From contig NZ_CP061474.1 in the NCBI RefSeq assembly GCF_014679505.1, positions 2,738,001 to 2,802,000 on the forward strand: 64,000 nt of DNA. Direction: 5' to 3'. This document shows, in pieces, positions 28,101 through 37,057 of this stretch. The notes below the pieces were generated by a model. It was not told the origin of the DNA. It saw only the letters and a program-made list of their open reading frames with translations, and ran no database searches. Source of the DNA: Geobacillus sp. 46C-IIa. GTDB lineage: Bacteria; Bacillota; Bacilli; Bacillales; Anoxybacillaceae. Positions within the stretch are counted from its first letter, which is position 1; every line of letters starts with the position of its first letter. Made by a program: the position numbers and the translations under genes.

Positions 28101-28908
28101 CGGCAATCAAGTCCATATCTTCGTCCAACCGTTTCTTGTACGGCTTCGGCCCTCTTTCTTTCTCGGCAAGCTTCAAAGCCAAGCCGATAAGCCGCTTGGC
28201 CGCCGCCAGCTCCATCGCCGCGTGCTGGGCGATATAGCGCGCCGGCGGCAGCGTTTCGATGGGCGTCTGTTCATCGATACCATACATCGATACTAGATTA
28301 GCCAGCCATTCATCCGGCGCCGGATGGGAACGAGAGAATTCGTAGAGCGCCAAAATCATCTCCTGCAACTCGGCATCGCTCCGGTCACCAGTGTAGGCAT
28401 CGACAACGGCGAAAAAGCGCTCATTGTCCGCCTTCCCGTATTGTTCCTCGAGCAGTTCCTCAAGGACATCTTCCTTCAACAGCTCGATTTCCGTCTCATC
28501 GGCAATGCGAAACGACGGATCTAAATCGAGCAAATAATAATACTTGCGGATCACATCCAAACAGAACGAATGGAGCGTCGAAATTGAGGCGCGGTTGAGC
28601 AAGCTGAGTTGACGCCGCAAATGGAGCGAATGCGGACGCTTGGCAAGCTCCCGTTCGAGCGCTTCGCCAATTCTCGCTTTCATCTCTGCTGCTGCCGCAT
28701 TCGTAAACGTGACGACGAGCAGGCGGTCAATATCGACCGCTCCCTCTTCCGCCGTCACCTTTTGAATGATTCGCTCGACGAGAACAGCCGTTTTTCCGGA
28801 TCCGGCCGCCGCCGCGACGAGAATGTCCCGGCCGCCGGCCGCAATCGCCTTCCATTGTTCATCCGTCCACCGGCTTCCAGCCGGTTTCGGGCGAATCGTA
28901 GCGTTCAC
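25174..28908 (-). CDS. addA: ATP-dependent helicase/nuclease subunit A
   Basis: A 1244-residue UvrD-type helicase with a C-terminal nuclease; with AddB it resects double-strand breaks for RecA. Walker A AAAAGSGKT (32-40), motif II LVDEYQDTN, VGDVKQSIYRFR (motif III), MTIHSSKGLEFP (motif V) and VALTRAKEKLYLL (motif VI) are all present. The nuclease motif is VVIDYKTDEV near the C-terminus. The GTG start at 28908 overlaps the addB stop. Length fits B. subtilis AddA. Confidence 0.95.
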   Translation of the reverse strand: MNATIRPKPAGSRWTDEQWKAIAAGGRDILVAAAAGSGKTAVLVERIIQKVTAEEGAVDIDRLLVVTFTNAAAAEMKARIGEALERELAKRPHSLHLRRQLSLLNRASISTLHSFCLDVIRKYYYLLDLDPSFRIADETEIELLKEDVLEELLEEQYGKADNERFFAVVDAYTGDRSDAELQEMILALYEFSRSHPAPDEWLANLVSMYGIDEQTPIETLPPARYIAQHAAMELAAAKRLIGLALKLAEKERGPKPYKKRLDEDMDLIADLEKRLAGPWDELHRALQSLSFGRLPACRGDGYEARLIDEAKSLRDQVKKKIEALRDNVFSFRPSTWLRHMREMKPVVETIVALVRRFSAMFEAAKREKGIVDFSDLEHYCLRVLRQRDPETGEWQPSSAALEYQAQFDEVLVDEYQDTNLVQETILQLVKKGSERTGNLFMVGDVKQSIYRFRLAEPMLFLDKYKRFTADGEAGGMKIDLASNFRSRAEVLNGANFLFAQIMGEAVGEMAYDEAAQLTYGADYPDGTDAVPEVMIINRQRAAEEGEEEAAELEAAELEARLMAEKIKETVSRPFYVYDRSSRQPRRAMYRDIVVLVRSMTNAPQLIEQLQAHGIPAAADLSSGYFQATEISVMLSLLKVIDNPYQDIPLAAVLRSPLFRFDENELAMIRLSDPKGAFFEALQAFRQKPAETDEEENAKKKAIAFLDRLEEWRTMARRRSLADLIWQLYRDTQFYDFVGALPGGKQRQANLRALYDRARQYESTSFRGLFRFLRFIERLQERGDDLGAARQLGEQEDVVRVMTIHSSKGLEFPIVFLAGLARPFYTRDLHSPYLLDKELGFAARFVHPQLRISYPTLPLLAIQVKKRLELLAEEMRVLYVALTRAKEKLYLLASVNDADKEIEKWKSIAAESGWLLPDDVRASARSYLDWIGRALIRHRDGCALIEADASAPPEIASHPSVWRLAIVPAAELRGGEMSADREDGGTLAALEQGRPVPTRGEWEKEARRRLLWRYRYEKETAVRAKQSVSELKEQRVLFGEQADEWLPRKGTAPLFARPRFMQEKTLTPAEKGTALHVVMRHLDLHAPMDESSIRSQIIRLVEKELLSAEQAEAVDAAAIIAFFATDIGRRLCAAGEVYREVPFSLGLPVDELYGGEGMEGGRRLLVQGVVDCVFADEHGYVVIDYKTDEVTGRFAGQKEAAVRFLLGRYGAQMRLYRRAIEQIWRVPVAECYLYSFDGGYFLAVE

Positions 28909-31900
28909 TTTTCGTCCTTCCCTTCCGCTAATGTTTCGATCACCGCATCCTTCGTCTGCGGAGCAAGCTTCCGATATTCGTTGCTAGGCAACGCCTCATC
29001 AAATTGACATACTGGCTTAAAGGCGCAAAACTCGCACGCCGTTTTGTTTTTCAGCTTATACGGGGCGATGGATACGACACCGTCGGCGATTTGTTCACCG
29101 ATGTCGGTAAACAAGCGGCGAACATGTTGACGGAGCGCAGCAAAATCGGAGGCGCTGGCCACCGAAGAACGCGAGTGGATCGCCCCGTTTTTTGTTAGCT
29201 GAGCGGGCACAATGAGCGACCATTGCCCGCTTGCTGTGTGGCTGTCCATCAGCCGGATCGCCTCGGCATCGGCAAGCAGCAACCCGCGCATCCGAAACGG
29301 TTCAAGCAGCTTTCTTGCCAGTTCCGTTTCGTCGTCAAGCCATTGCCGCGCTTGAATAATCGGATTGTGAATATGAAAATAAAGCACCCCGGCCGGCAAC
29401 GCTGGCTTTCCGACAAGCTGTTCAGCATACGTCAGCACAATATCGAGATACGTGAACATTTGCAGCGCTAAACCGTAATAGACTTCCGTCAAATCGAGCG
29501 TTTTGGCGCTCGATTTGTAATCGATGATGCGAAGGAGCACGCCTTGGCTGCTTTCCGCCTGATCAACGCGGTCGATCCGCCCGACGAGCTCCATCACGGT
29601 CCCATCGCGAAGCTGGAAGCGAAGCGGCGGCAAGTCGCCGCCCGGTCCGAACGCCAACTCGAATCCGACCGGGGCAAATCCGCTCGCCCGCGCATGTTCG
29701 CTCAATACATGCGCCGTGCGGGAGACAACATTTTTTAATTTCCGTTTCATATATTCATAGCGGCTAGAGCTTGATAACACCTGTTGCTGGATGAGCGGGG
29801 CGATCCGCTCGACTGCTTCATCCGACAGCCGCTCGCATTCCGATCTGGATAGCTTTTTCCAATCAAGATGCTGTTCACGCACTCGGTCGGCAATTTGCTT
29901 GATGGCGGCATGGAACAATTGCCCGACATCCGGTGCCTCAAGGCGGAAAACGTTCCGCTCTTTCAAGCGCAGCCCATGCGAGGCGAAATGAGCGTACGGG
30001 CATTTTTGAAACTGCTCCATGCGCGAGACGCTCGCCTGAATTTTTTTTCCGTACAGCCGTCGGCTCCATTGTTTTTTGAGCGCCGCTGCCTGATTCGTAT
30101 AAAACAGCGCTGACACCGCCTGCTCTACTCGTGCCTTCCATTCCGGATGACTGATCAGCACATTATATACATCCCACCAAAGCGGAGCGATGCCATAATT
30201 TCGCTTCCACGCCCGCAGCTGGCTGATGAGATACGTCTGTGTCGCCCGCGGTGCGGTGACAAACGCCTCCGGCTTCTCCTGTGGGGCATCGAACGGATCA
30301 TTGCCGCATAAATGAACAGACAGATGCGGAAACAATTGAACGAGCTGCTTGATGAGCGGGGACGGCATAAGCGCCTTCCCCTCGCCATCAGCAAGCGGAT
30401 ACGTAACGTATAGCCGTCGGCTCGGGCAGGCAAGAGCCAAGTAAACAAAAAACGGGTCGTAAAACAGCTGCTCCCGTCCTCCCGGCGCAAGCGTCATCCC
30501 GAGTTCGCGCAATTGCTCCCGCTCAACCTCGGCCATGAGTCCTTCTTCTTTCGCTTTGGCCGGGATGACGCCGTCATTGGCGCCGATGATAAACGCATAC
30601 TTGACATCAATCAGGCGCGAACGGTCGAGCTGAGCGACGATCACTTGGTCGACCGCTGGCGGAACGAGGGCGAATTCCAGCCGATCGAGCCCGGCTTCGA
30701 TCACTTTGGCAAACTCGGCAAGCGGCAGCGGTTCCGCTCCGAGCATTTCGACGTATTGATCGAGCAAGTCGATGACCGCGTTCCACGCCTGTTCGTGCTG
30801 GCGCGCTTCGACGAGGCGTCCGTCCGCTTCCGCCTGCGCGCTCATTTGTTCTAGTTTTTTCGGAATTTGCAACTCTTCTAAAAAGAGATATAACGCCGTG
30901 CAAAGACCGCGTCCATCGGCAGCCCGGCGCAGACGGCGCTCAAGCCGGCGGAGCGGGGCCGCCAGCGCGTCGCGCCATTCGTTGAGCTTGTCTTCAAACT
31001 GCCGCTCTTCATCCGTCTGCGGCACATTCAGCCCGTCAAGCGCCTGATAGCGCCGGTATGTCCAACGTTCACCGCTTGTCCACTTTTCGCCTTTCACCCC
31101 ATAGGCGAGCACATAGTTTTCGAGCTTGTCCGCCGCCTCGCGCCACATGGCCAAGTCATCGTCAACCGGAAAGAGCAAATCCGTTTTGACAGCACGAAAA
31201 ACCGCCTCATAGCGCCAGCGCGTCACTACCGTCTCCAAAGCAGCGCGCACGAGTTCAATGAGCGGGTGATGATGCATCGGCTCTTTTTCATCCATAAAAT
31301 ACGGGATATCAAAGTCAAAAAACACTGTTTTCACAAGGTCGCGATACGCTTCCGTCTGGCGGATGATCAGCGCAATGTCGCGATAGCGCGCCTCTTCGTC
31401 GCGGACGAGACGGATGATTTCCCGAGCGACCGCTTCGATTTCGGCGCGGCGGTTGGCTGCCTCGTAAAGGCGGACCGCATCGGTCTCCGCTTCATACGGC
31501 AACAGCGGACGGCGGTGAAACTGCGCTTCAAGATGGGCGAGCGCCCCGTCTTGATGGCGACGGTTTGCGGAAAGCACGATCGGCGGCTCGATCAGAATAT
31601 CATTGGCCAAAGCGAGCTCGCGCAACTGGCGGTACGTCTGCGCCGGCAAGTAAAAAAGATCGAGCTCATCCGGCATCCCTTCATCGTAAGGGCGGTCAGC
31701 CGTCAAGCACACGGTGACGCGCCGGCAACGGTGAAGCAGCTGTTCAATAACCATATATTCCTGTGGGGAAAAATGATGAAAGCCGTCGATATAAATGTCG
31801 GCGCCGTGCAAGTAGCCGGAGCGGGGGATGTGATCGGCGAGCAGGCGCAAATAATCTTCCGAGTCAAGATAATGGCCGAGAAGGCTTCGTTCCAACTCCT

Positions 31901-32411
31901 CATAAACGAGCGCCACATCGCTTAACTTATCAGCTAGCAGCCGGCGGCCGGGCTGGCCTGATCCGCCCTCGAGCATGCCGGCATGGCGGCGGAGTTCATC
32001 CGGCGTCAAGCAATACCGCTTGCATTCTGTGATCATCCCATGCATCTGTTCGACAAAACCGCTTTTATCTGCCGCACGTCCAAACAGCTTCAGCTCTTGT
32101 TTGCGCTGTTCAATAATTTTTCGAATCATCATCTGCACGCCAACGTCGTGAACGTGGTAACGGTTCATGCCTCCTGTTTCTTGCAGCACGCGCCAGGCGA
32201 GACGTGGGAAGCTGAACACTTGGGCGCGGATCATTCCCTCTGTTCCGTCCGTATGTATTAGCGCGTATTCGCATTGAAACGTCATTTGTTCCGGGACAAG
32301 ATAGACGACCGTCCTTCCCTTTGGATCTTCCTGCAGCTGGCGGCGAATTTCTTCAAGGCAGGAAGCCGTTTTTCCACTTCCCGACCGCCCAAGCAAAAAA
32401 CGCAGCGACAT
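28905..32411 (-). CDS. addB: ATP-dependent helicase/nuclease subunit B
   Basis: A 1168-residue AddB. The N-terminus LLGRSGSGKT is a P-loop in an otherwise inactive helicase fold. The C-terminal nuclease has GRIDRVDQ and IIDYKSSAK, and the 4Fe-4S cysteines appear as FQKCPYAHF plus the late CEFCAFKPVC. ATG 32411 gives MSLRFLLGRSGSGKT and has GGTGGTGAT upstream; ATG 32426 with AAAGGAA is an alternative that adds five residues. It heads the recombination operon behind an extended -10 promoter. Confidence 0.95.
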   Translation of the reverse strand: MSLRFLLGRSGSGKTASCLEEIRRQLQEDPKGRTVVYLVPEQMTFQCEYALIHTDGTEGMIRAQVFSFPRLAWRVLQETGGMNRYHVHDVGVQMMIRKIIEQRKQELKLFGRAADKSGFVEQMHGMITECKRYCLTPDELRRHAGMLEGGSGQPGRRLLADKLSDVALVYEELERSLLGHYLDSEDYLRLLADHIPRSGYLHGADIYIDGFHHFSPQEYMVIEQLLHRCRRVTVCLTADRPYDEGMPDELDLFYLPAQTYRQLRELALANDILIEPPIVLSANRRHQDGALAHLEAQFHRRPLLPYEAETDAVRLYEAANRRAEIEAVAREIIRLVRDEEARYRDIALIIRQTEAYRDLVKTVFFDFDIPYFMDEKEPMHHHPLIELVRAALETVVTRWRYEAVFRAVKTDLLFPVDDDLAMWREAADKLENYVLAYGVKGEKWTSGERWTYRRYQALDGLNVPQTDEERQFEDKLNEWRDALAAPLRRLERRLRRAADGRGLCTALYLFLEELQIPKKLEQMSAQAEADGRLVEARQHEQAWNAVIDLLDQYVEMLGAEPLPLAEFAKVIEAGLDRLEFALVPPAVDQVIVAQLDRSRLIDVKYAFIIGANDGVIPAKAKEEGLMAEVEREQLRELGMTLAPGGREQLFYDPFFVYLALACPSRRLYVTYPLADGEGKALMPSPLIKQLVQLFPHLSVHLCGNDPFDAPQEKPEAFVTAPRATQTYLISQLRAWKRNYGIAPLWWDVYNVLISHPEWKARVEQAVSALFYTNQAAALKKQWSRRLYGKKIQASVSRMEQFQKCPYAHFASHGLRLKERNVFRLEAPDVGQLFHAAIKQIADRVREQHLDWKKLSRSECERLSDEAVERIAPLIQQQVLSSSSRYEYMKRKLKNVVSRTAHVLSEHARASGFAPVGFELAFGPGGDLPPLRFQLRDGTVMELVGRIDRVDQAESSQGVLLRIIDYKSSAKTLDLTEVYYGLALQMFTYLDIVLTYAEQLVGKPALPAGVLYFHIHNPIIQARQWLDDETELARKLLEPFRMRGLLLADAEAIRLMDSHTASGQWSLIVPAQLTKNGAIHSRSSVASASDFAALRQHVRRLFTDIGEQIADGVVSIAPYKLKNKTACEFCAFKPVCQFDEALPSNEYRKLAPQTKDAVIETLAEGKDEK

Positions 32412-32446
32412 CGCAATCACCACCATTCATTTCCTTTATTTACCCT

Positions 32447-32455
32447 ATTTTAGCA
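32447..32455 (-). promoter_or_regulatory. Extended -10 promoter of the addBA-sbcDC operon
   Basis: On the minus strand TGCTAAAAT, an extended -10 (TGnTATAAT with one change). It is 36 bp from the chosen addB start. Confidence 0.5.
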
Positions 32456-32658
32456 CACATGTTCGTGTTTGACGAGTTATTTCGACCCCACTCATCGATC
32501 ACAGCAATGAAACAGCCAAAAGAGATCCCAAGGCGACGCCGCCTTCCCCCACGTTGCCAACCGCAAGCTCCGGACGGCAAATTTCTGCAAAGAAAAAAGC
32601 TTTCCTCTCACCGGCTTTTACGCACGAAAATGCCTTCGTGCCAAAGCAAGCCGTTGCT

Positions 32659-33213
32659 CTAAAAGCGGAAAGCAAACTGTCCAAACGGCCAATAACGGAG
32701 GTCGACCTTACCGACGACTTGGCTGATTTTGACAAAGCCGAAATGACGGCTATCCCAGCTGCCGAGCCGATTGTCGCCAAGGACGAAAATGCAGCCGGCC
32801 GGCACCCGTTTTTCCCCGGTTACCTCTTCAAGGGTAAAATCGCCCGTCAGCTTGCCGCTGATCAATTTTTGCTTATACGGCCGCAAATACGGTTCCTCCA
32901 TTGGTTTTCCATTGATATACAATAGATCGTTTTTATATTCAATTCGATCCCCCGGCAGCCCGATCACCCGTTTTACATAATCTTTCTTTTGGTTGGCATG
33001 AAAAACGACAATGTCGAATCGGTGGATCGACCCGATTTCGTAACGCAGCTTATTGACAATGAGCAAATTGCCGCTTTGCAGCGTCGGCATCATCGATTTT
33101 CCCTCTACCATATAGCTGCTGAAAACAAAAAAACGGAGCATCGCAATGAAGCAAACGGCGGCCAGCCATGGCCAGCGCTGCCTTCGTTTTTCCTTTTTCT
33201 TTTCTTTCGTCAT
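32659..33213 (-). CDS. sipV: Type I signal peptidase (SipV-like)
   Basis: A 184-residue membrane protease that removes signal peptides. One N-terminal helix (about 15-33) is preceded by a strongly basic tail KEKKKEKRRQRW. Catalytic Ser40 lies in VEGKSMMPTL and Lys81 in YVKRVIGLPGD; box E FVLGDNRLGSWDSRHFG is present. The ATG at 33213 overlaps the yhjE stop. B. subtilis has sipV beside yhjE and addB, supporting the name. Upstream in-frame codons to 33285 are not needed. Confidence 0.9.
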   Translation of the reverse strand: MTKEKKKEKRRQRWPWLAAVCFIAMLRFFVFSSYMVEGKSMMPTLQSGNLLIVNKLRYEIGSIHRFDIVVFHANQKKDYVKRVIGLPGDRIEYKNDLLYINGKPMEEPYLRPYKQKLISGKLTGDFTLEEVTGEKRVPAGCIFVLGDNRLGSWDSRHFGFVKISQVVGKVDLRYWPFGQFAFRF

Positions 33214-33833
33214 TCCCCGCCCCCCTCGCCGCTTTGTTTTTCCGTCAGCGAAAATCTCGCCTCTACCCGTTTTCCTGCGTACCAAAGCAACAAGACGACC
33301 GCGGCAATGCCAGCCGTGCGCAACGGCTGCCGAACGAGCGCCACGATGTCATAGCCGATAAAACTGATCGTAAAAATCATGATCATCTTTCCGAGCAACA
33401 CCGCGAGCACAAACTGCTGGCGGCTGATGCCTGACAGCCCGGCGACAATATTGACGAGCGCCGATGGGGTGAAAGGGAAACAATAAAGCAAAAACAGCGG
33501 GCCAAATCCGTGCCGTTCGATCCAGTGCATGAACCGGCGGACTTTTTGGTGGCGGCGGACAAAACGAAAGAAACGCTGCTGGCCGATTCTTCGCGTCAGC
33601 CAAAACACGATGAGCGAACCGAGCGAGGCGCCGAGCCATGAAATGAAAAACCCTTTCCACAACCCGAATGCGGCGGCGTTCGCCATCACAAAAACGACCA
33701 TCGGCAAAATCGGAAAAAACGACTCGAGCAGCGTCGCGGCAATGCCAGGAAACACGCCAAATGAGCGGTAATGTTCAAGCAAGGAAAGCACGTGATCGAG
33801 CGTGAACCATTGTTTGAGCGTTTCCATATTCAT
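33210..33833 (-). CDS. yhjE: VTT/DedA-like membrane protein YhjE
   Basis: A 207-residue protein of the TVP38/TMEM64 (SNARE-associated/VTT) family. It has about five hydrophobic segments and the conserved FPILPMVVFVMANAAAFGLWKG and FPFTPSALVNIVAGLSGISRQQF motifs. Role is uncertain; related proteins move phospholipid carriers across the membrane. The ATG at 33833 has GGAGAAAG upstream. It is coupled to sipV by a four-base overlap. Confidence 0.83.
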   Translation of the reverse strand: MNMETLKQWFTLDHVLSLLEHYRSFGVFPGIAATLLESFFPILPMVVFVMANAAAFGLWKGFFISWLGASLGSLIVFWLTRRIGQQRFFRFVRRHQKVRRFMHWIERHGFGPLFLLYCFPFTPSALVNIVAGLSGISRQQFVLAVLLGKMIMIFTISFIGYDIVALVRQPLRTAGIAAVVLLLWYAGKRVEARFSLTEKQSGEGGGE

Positions 33834-33924
33834 GCATCTTTCTCCATTCAAATGCCGTTTATACTTTTATTTTACACGCCCGGTCGTGCAATTTGAACTC
33901 TTCTTTGTGAAAACCCATTTTTTA

Positions 33925-34470
33925 TTATTCATGCTCTGTCACATCTTTTTCCTGCTGCATGCGGAATATGTATTGGAGTTTGCGTTCTCTCGCCTCCATT
34001 CGATCCGCCAGTTTCGTCCGCAGTTGGGCTGTTCGATATAATTGATTGACAAAGGATTTATAGGAAACATCGAGGGATACGCTTTTTCCATTGCGGAAAT
34101 AGACGACGGTTCGCTCATATTTGGCAGGTTCATACTGATAGACGTGCATATGGGACAGCCAAACGCAGCCGGAATCTCTTGGGGAAGAAGTTGGGAAGAC
34201 GTAAATTCCATTGGCCGGTTCGATGGCAATCGGCGCTTTGTGGGTGATGCCGATCAACGCCTTTGTTCCTTCTTTTCTGCCTTGGAAGCTGCAGCCGTAA
34301 TAGTCGCAGCTATGTTTAATGATATCGGTTGGCGTTTTTTTGACAATATATTCGCCATCTTCCTCAATGACCTTTGCATAGACATCACTGTTCAACAGGT
34401 ACGGGAGAATCGCCATAGTATAACGGCTCACGACGAAATGTTCCAACACGATAAACTCATTCACTTTCAT
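33925..34470 (-). CDS. comK: Competence transcription factor ComK
   Basis: A 181-residue intact ComK, the activator of DNA-uptake genes. Recognisable stretches are LNSDVYAKVIEEDGEYIVKKTPTDIIKHSCDYYGCSFQGRKEGTK, then THKAPIAIEP, PTSSPRDSGCVWLSHMHV and the basic C-terminal RTKLADRMEARERKL. It is slightly shorter than B. subtilis ComK at the C-terminus. There is no frameshift. A strong extended -10 lies 39 bp upstream, and the upstream DNA is AT-rich without a perfect AAAA-N5-TTTT box. Confidence 0.93.
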   Translation of the reverse strand: MKVNEFIVLEHFVVSRYTMAILPYLLNSDVYAKVIEEDGEYIVKKTPTDIIKHSCDYYGCSFQGRKEGTKALIGITHKAPIAIEPANGIYVFPTSSPRDSGCVWLSHMHVYQYEPAKYERTVVYFRNGKSVSLDVSYKSFVNQLYRTAQLRTKLADRMEARERKLQYIFRMQQEKDVTEHE

Positions 34471-34508
34471 CGGTTCATCCCCTTCCTATCAACTGGATCA
34501 CTATTCCT

Positions 34509-34517
34509 ATCATACCA
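34509..34517 (-). promoter_or_regulatory. Extended -10 promoter of comK
   Basis: Minus strand TGGTATGAT. Just upstream (34525-34553) lie A- and T-runs that could bind ComK, CodY or Rok-type regulators, but no exact ComK box. Confidence 0.45.
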
Positions 34518-34570
34518 CTGGAAGTTATATTTTTCTATATTTTGAAAAAGATTAGTGGGCTTTTTAGCAC

Positions 34571-34598
34571 AAAAAAATCCCATGACAATCGTCATGGG
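34571..34598 (-). terminator. Intrinsic terminator of the 64-residue gene
   Basis: CCCATGAC (34579-34586) pairs with GTCATGGG (34591-34598) around a four-base loop; on the minus strand ATTTTTTT follows. Confidence 0.85.
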
Positions 34599-34603
34599 GG
34601 GTA

Positions 34604-34798
34604 TTATGAGTTTTCAAATGTTTGGCCGATCTCCTTGGCCGCTAAATATTCATTGGCCTGCTCAAGCGCGGTATGTTCACCGACCGAATCGCCCGCATAC
34701 GTTTCTTCATTCATCCACCATTGCTCAAAGTGGAGGTCTGTGCTGACGCGAAATTCAGCGGGCATCAACTCCGGCAGATCGTCGTTTCTCTTTTCCAT
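34604..34798 (-). CDS. Small hypothetical protein next to comK
   Basis: A 64-residue acidic protein (MEKRNDDLPELMPAEFRVST, with a WWMN tryptophan pair and EYLAAKEIGQ). GGGAGG seven bases before the ATG and a dedicated terminator make it a real gene. I do not recognise the family. B. subtilis has a small gene (yhzC) near comK, which may be its counterpart, but I cannot confirm similarity. Confidence 0.7.
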   Translation of the reverse strand: MEKRNDDLPELMPAEFRVSTDLHFEQWWMNEETYAGDSVGEHTALEQANEYLAAKEIGQTFENS

Positions 34799-34850
34799 CC
34801 CATCGCCTCCCTACGCCTATAGGATGCGCCATCTTTTTCCTTTTATACAT

Positions 34851-34877
34851 AAAAAAAGCCCGGGGAGGCCGGGCTTT
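34851..34877 (-). terminator. Intrinsic terminator of aceA
   Basis: AAAGCCCGG (34855-34863) pairs with CCGGGCTTT (34869-34877) around five bases; minus-strand U-run from 34851-34857. Confidence 0.88.
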
Positions 34878-34902
34878 CATTTGCGTCCGCTGTTATTTCA
34901 TA

Positions 34903-36189
34903 TTAAGCAGTTGTAAACTGCTCCTCTTCGGTTGATCCTTTTAAGGCGACGGTGGACGATTGGCCACCGGAGATCACTTGGGCGACCTCATCGAAGTAGC
35001 CGGTACCGACTTCGCGCTGGTGGCGCGTGGCTGTGTAGCCGTACTTCTCGGCGGCAAATTCAGCTTGCTGCAGTTCAGCGTATGCCGCCATGCCGCGCTC
35101 TTTGTAGCCGCGCGCCAACTCGAACATGCTGTAGTTGAGCGCATGGAAGCCGGCGAGAGTGACGAATTGGAACTTGTATCCCATTTTACCGAGCTCTTTC
35201 TGGAATTTGGCGATTGTCTCGTCGTCCAATTTTTTCTTCCAGTTAAACGACGGCGAGCAGTTGTACGCGAGCAGCTTGCCTGGGAATTGCTCGTGAATCG
35301 CTTCCGCGAACCGGCGTGCTTCATCCAAATTCGGTTCGCTCGTTTCGCACCAAATAAGGTCGGCATACGGCGCGTAGGCAAGCCCGCGAGCGATCGCCTG
35401 GTCGAGACCTGCCCGCGTGCGATAAAACCCTTCCGGCGTCCGTTCGCCGGTAATAAACTGTTGATCGCGCGGGTCAATGTCGCTTGTGATCAAGTCAGCG
35501 GCATTCGCATCGGTGCGGGCGATAAGCACCGTCGGGACACCCATGACGTCAGCGGCAAGCCGCGCGGCGATTAAGTTGCGCACGGCCGTTTGCGTCGGCA
35601 AGAGCACTTTGCCGCCTAAATGGCCGCATTTTTTCTCTGACGACAGCTGATCTTCGAAATGAACGCCAGCTGCTCCCGCTTCAATCATCGCTTTCATGAG
35701 CTCAAACACGTTCAGCTGGCCGCCGAATCCAGCCTCCGCATCAGCAACGATCGGCACAAAATAGTCGACATCGCCGCTGCCCTCTAAATATTGGATTTGA
35801 TCTGCGCGTTGCAACGCCTGGTTAATGCGCTTGACAACATGTGGAACGCTGTTGGACGGATACAAGCTTTGATCCGGATACATGTGCCCCGCGAGGTTGG
35901 CGTCGGCCGCCACCTGCCAGCCGCTTAAATAAATGGCTTTCAGCCCTGCTTTCACTTGTTGCACCGCTTGATTTCCAGTCAGCGCACCGAGCGCATGAAC
36001 GTAATCTTCCGTATTTAACAGTTGCCATAACTTCTCGGCTCCGCGCCGAGCGAGCGTATGCTCAATATCGAGCGAGCCGCGCAGTTTAATGACATCTTCA
36101 GCGCTGTACGGGCGGGTAACACCTTTCCAACGCTCTTCATTTTTCCAGCTTTCCTCTAATTGCCGGACACGTTCAGCAAATAACGCCAT
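34903..36189 (-). CDS. aceA: Isocitrate lyase
   Basis: A 428-residue enzyme of the glyoxylate shunt, splitting isocitrate into glyoxylate and succinate for growth on acetate or fatty acids. The catalytic KKCGH loop is present with Cys188; [22 protein letters not shown] and [14 protein letters not shown] are strongly conserved. The start at 36189 (MALFAERV) has AAGGAAAA upstream; an in-frame ATG at 36204 lacks a ribosome site. No malate synthase is adjacent, unlike some Bacillaceae. B. subtilis 168 lacks this gene. Confidence 0.96.
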   Translation of the reverse strand: MALFAERVRQLEESWKNEERWKGVTRPYSAEDVIKLRGSLDIEHTLARRGAEKLWQLLNTEDYVHALGALTGNQAVQQVKAGLKAIYLSGWQVAADANLAGHMYPDQSLYPSNSVPHVVKRINQALQRADQIQYLEGSGDVDYFVPIVADAEAGFGGQLNVFELMKAMIEAGAAGVHFEDQLSSEKKCGHLGGKVLLPTQTAVRNLIAARLAADVMGVPTVLIARTDANAADLITSDIDPRDQQFITGERTPEGFYRTRAGLDQAIARGLAYAPYADLIWCETSEPNLDEARRFAEAIHEQFPGKLLAYNCSPSFNWKKKLDDETIAKFQKELGKMGYKFQFVTLAGFHALNYSMFELARGYKERGMAAYAELQQAEFAAEKYGYTATRHQREVGTGYFDEVAQVISGGQSSTVALKGSTEEEQFTTA

Positions 36190-36240
36190 TTTTCCTTCCC
36201 CCATCTCTTGTTATATTACATTATTTTTGTTTACGGTTTT

Positions 36241-36268
36241 ATTATATAACAGATAAGAAAAAATGCAA
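36241..36268 (-). promoter_or_regulatory. aceA promoter
   Basis: Minus strand TTGCAT (36263-36268), 16 bp, TATAAT (36241-36246), about 52 bp from the aceA start. Confidence 0.5.
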
Positions 36269-36348
36269 GCCTTTTTTTGAAACTTTTCTCAATTAAGAAA
36301 ATAGACGCATAACGTTCATAAAAACGGCATTTTTTCTGCCCATCATTT

Positions 36349-36357
36349 TGGTATGAT
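36349..36357 (+). promoter_or_regulatory. Extended -10 promoter of the Sco1-like gene
   Basis: TGGTATGAT ends 22 bp before the start codon. Confidence 0.45.
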
Positions 36358-36379
36358 CAATAGTAGAGGAGTGATGATG

Positions 36380-36967
36380 ATGAAAAAATGGTATATGATC
36401 GCCGCATCGCTTGTGCTCGTTGGCATCGGTGCCGGCATCTTTTACTTCGCCGTCTACAAGCCGTCTGCTATGCGTCTGCCGGATGGCGTGACGATGGAAA
36501 CGGCGTGGGGAGCCCCTTATTCCTTTGATGACTTGCCGCCAAAAGTTCGACTCGTCGAATTCATCTATACGAACTGCCCGGATATTTGCCCAAATACGAC
36601 AATGCAGATGGCAAAGCTGCGCGACCGGCTGCAAAAAGCCGGGGTGTTCGGGCGCGATGTGGAATTCGTCACGATCACTATTGACCCCGCGCGCGACACG
36701 AAAGAAAAACTGCAAACATACGCCAATACGTTTGGGGTGACTAGCGATGGGCAAGGATGGGTGTTTTTGCGCGGCAGCGAAGCGGAGACAAAAGCGGCGG
36801 CAGATGCTTTCAACTTCCAATACCGCGACCCGGGAAACGGCATGATTGTGCATACGTCGCTCGCTTACTTGCTCAATCGGGACGGACGGGTCATCGAACA
36901 GATCGACATGGGGGGAGCGTCACGATTTCGTGTTGATGAAGTGTACGAAACGATTATGGATGAATGA
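36380..36967 (+). CDS. Sco1/SenC-family copper chaperone-like protein
   Basis: A 195-residue membrane-anchored thioredoxin-fold protein, likely helping assemble the CuA centre of cytochrome oxidase outside the membrane. An N-terminal helix (about 5-25) has no lipobox. The copper ligands are Cys66 and Cys70 (TNCPDICPNT) and His158 (IVHTSLAY). Three ATGs lie in a row; 36380 is spaced eight bases from GAGGAG. It is divergent from aceA. Related to B. subtilis YpmQ. Confidence 0.88.
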   Translation: MKKWYMIAASLVLVGIGAGIFYFAVYKPSAMRLPDGVTMETAWGAPYSFDDLPPKVRLVEFIYTNCPDICPNTTMQMAKLRDRLQKAGVFGRDVEFVTITIDPARDTKEKLQTYANTFGVTSDGQGWVFLRGSEAETKAAADAFNFQYRDPGNGMIVHTSLAYLLNRDGRVIEQIDMGGASRFRVDEVYETIMDE

Positions 36968-37000
36968 TCGTGACGGTTTCGTATAGGTGTAGCGTGTGGA

Positions 37001-37040
37001 AAGAAAAAAGAGGGCATTGTCTGCCCTTTTTTCTTTTTTT
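37001..37040. terminator. Bidirectional terminator between the Sco1-like gene and azlD
   Basis: An A-run and GGGCA (37012-37016) pair with TGCCC (37022-37026) and a long T-run, giving U-rich tails in both directions. Confidence 0.8.
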
Positions 37041-37057
37041 ATTGAATGCCGAACCTT

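Noticed and set aside
32427..32658. Short frames between addB and sipV
   Set aside because: No ribosome sites or family likeness; the region holds the add promoter.
34520..34560. ComK box upstream of comK
   Set aside because: A- and T-runs occur but none has the AAAA-N5-TTTT spacing.
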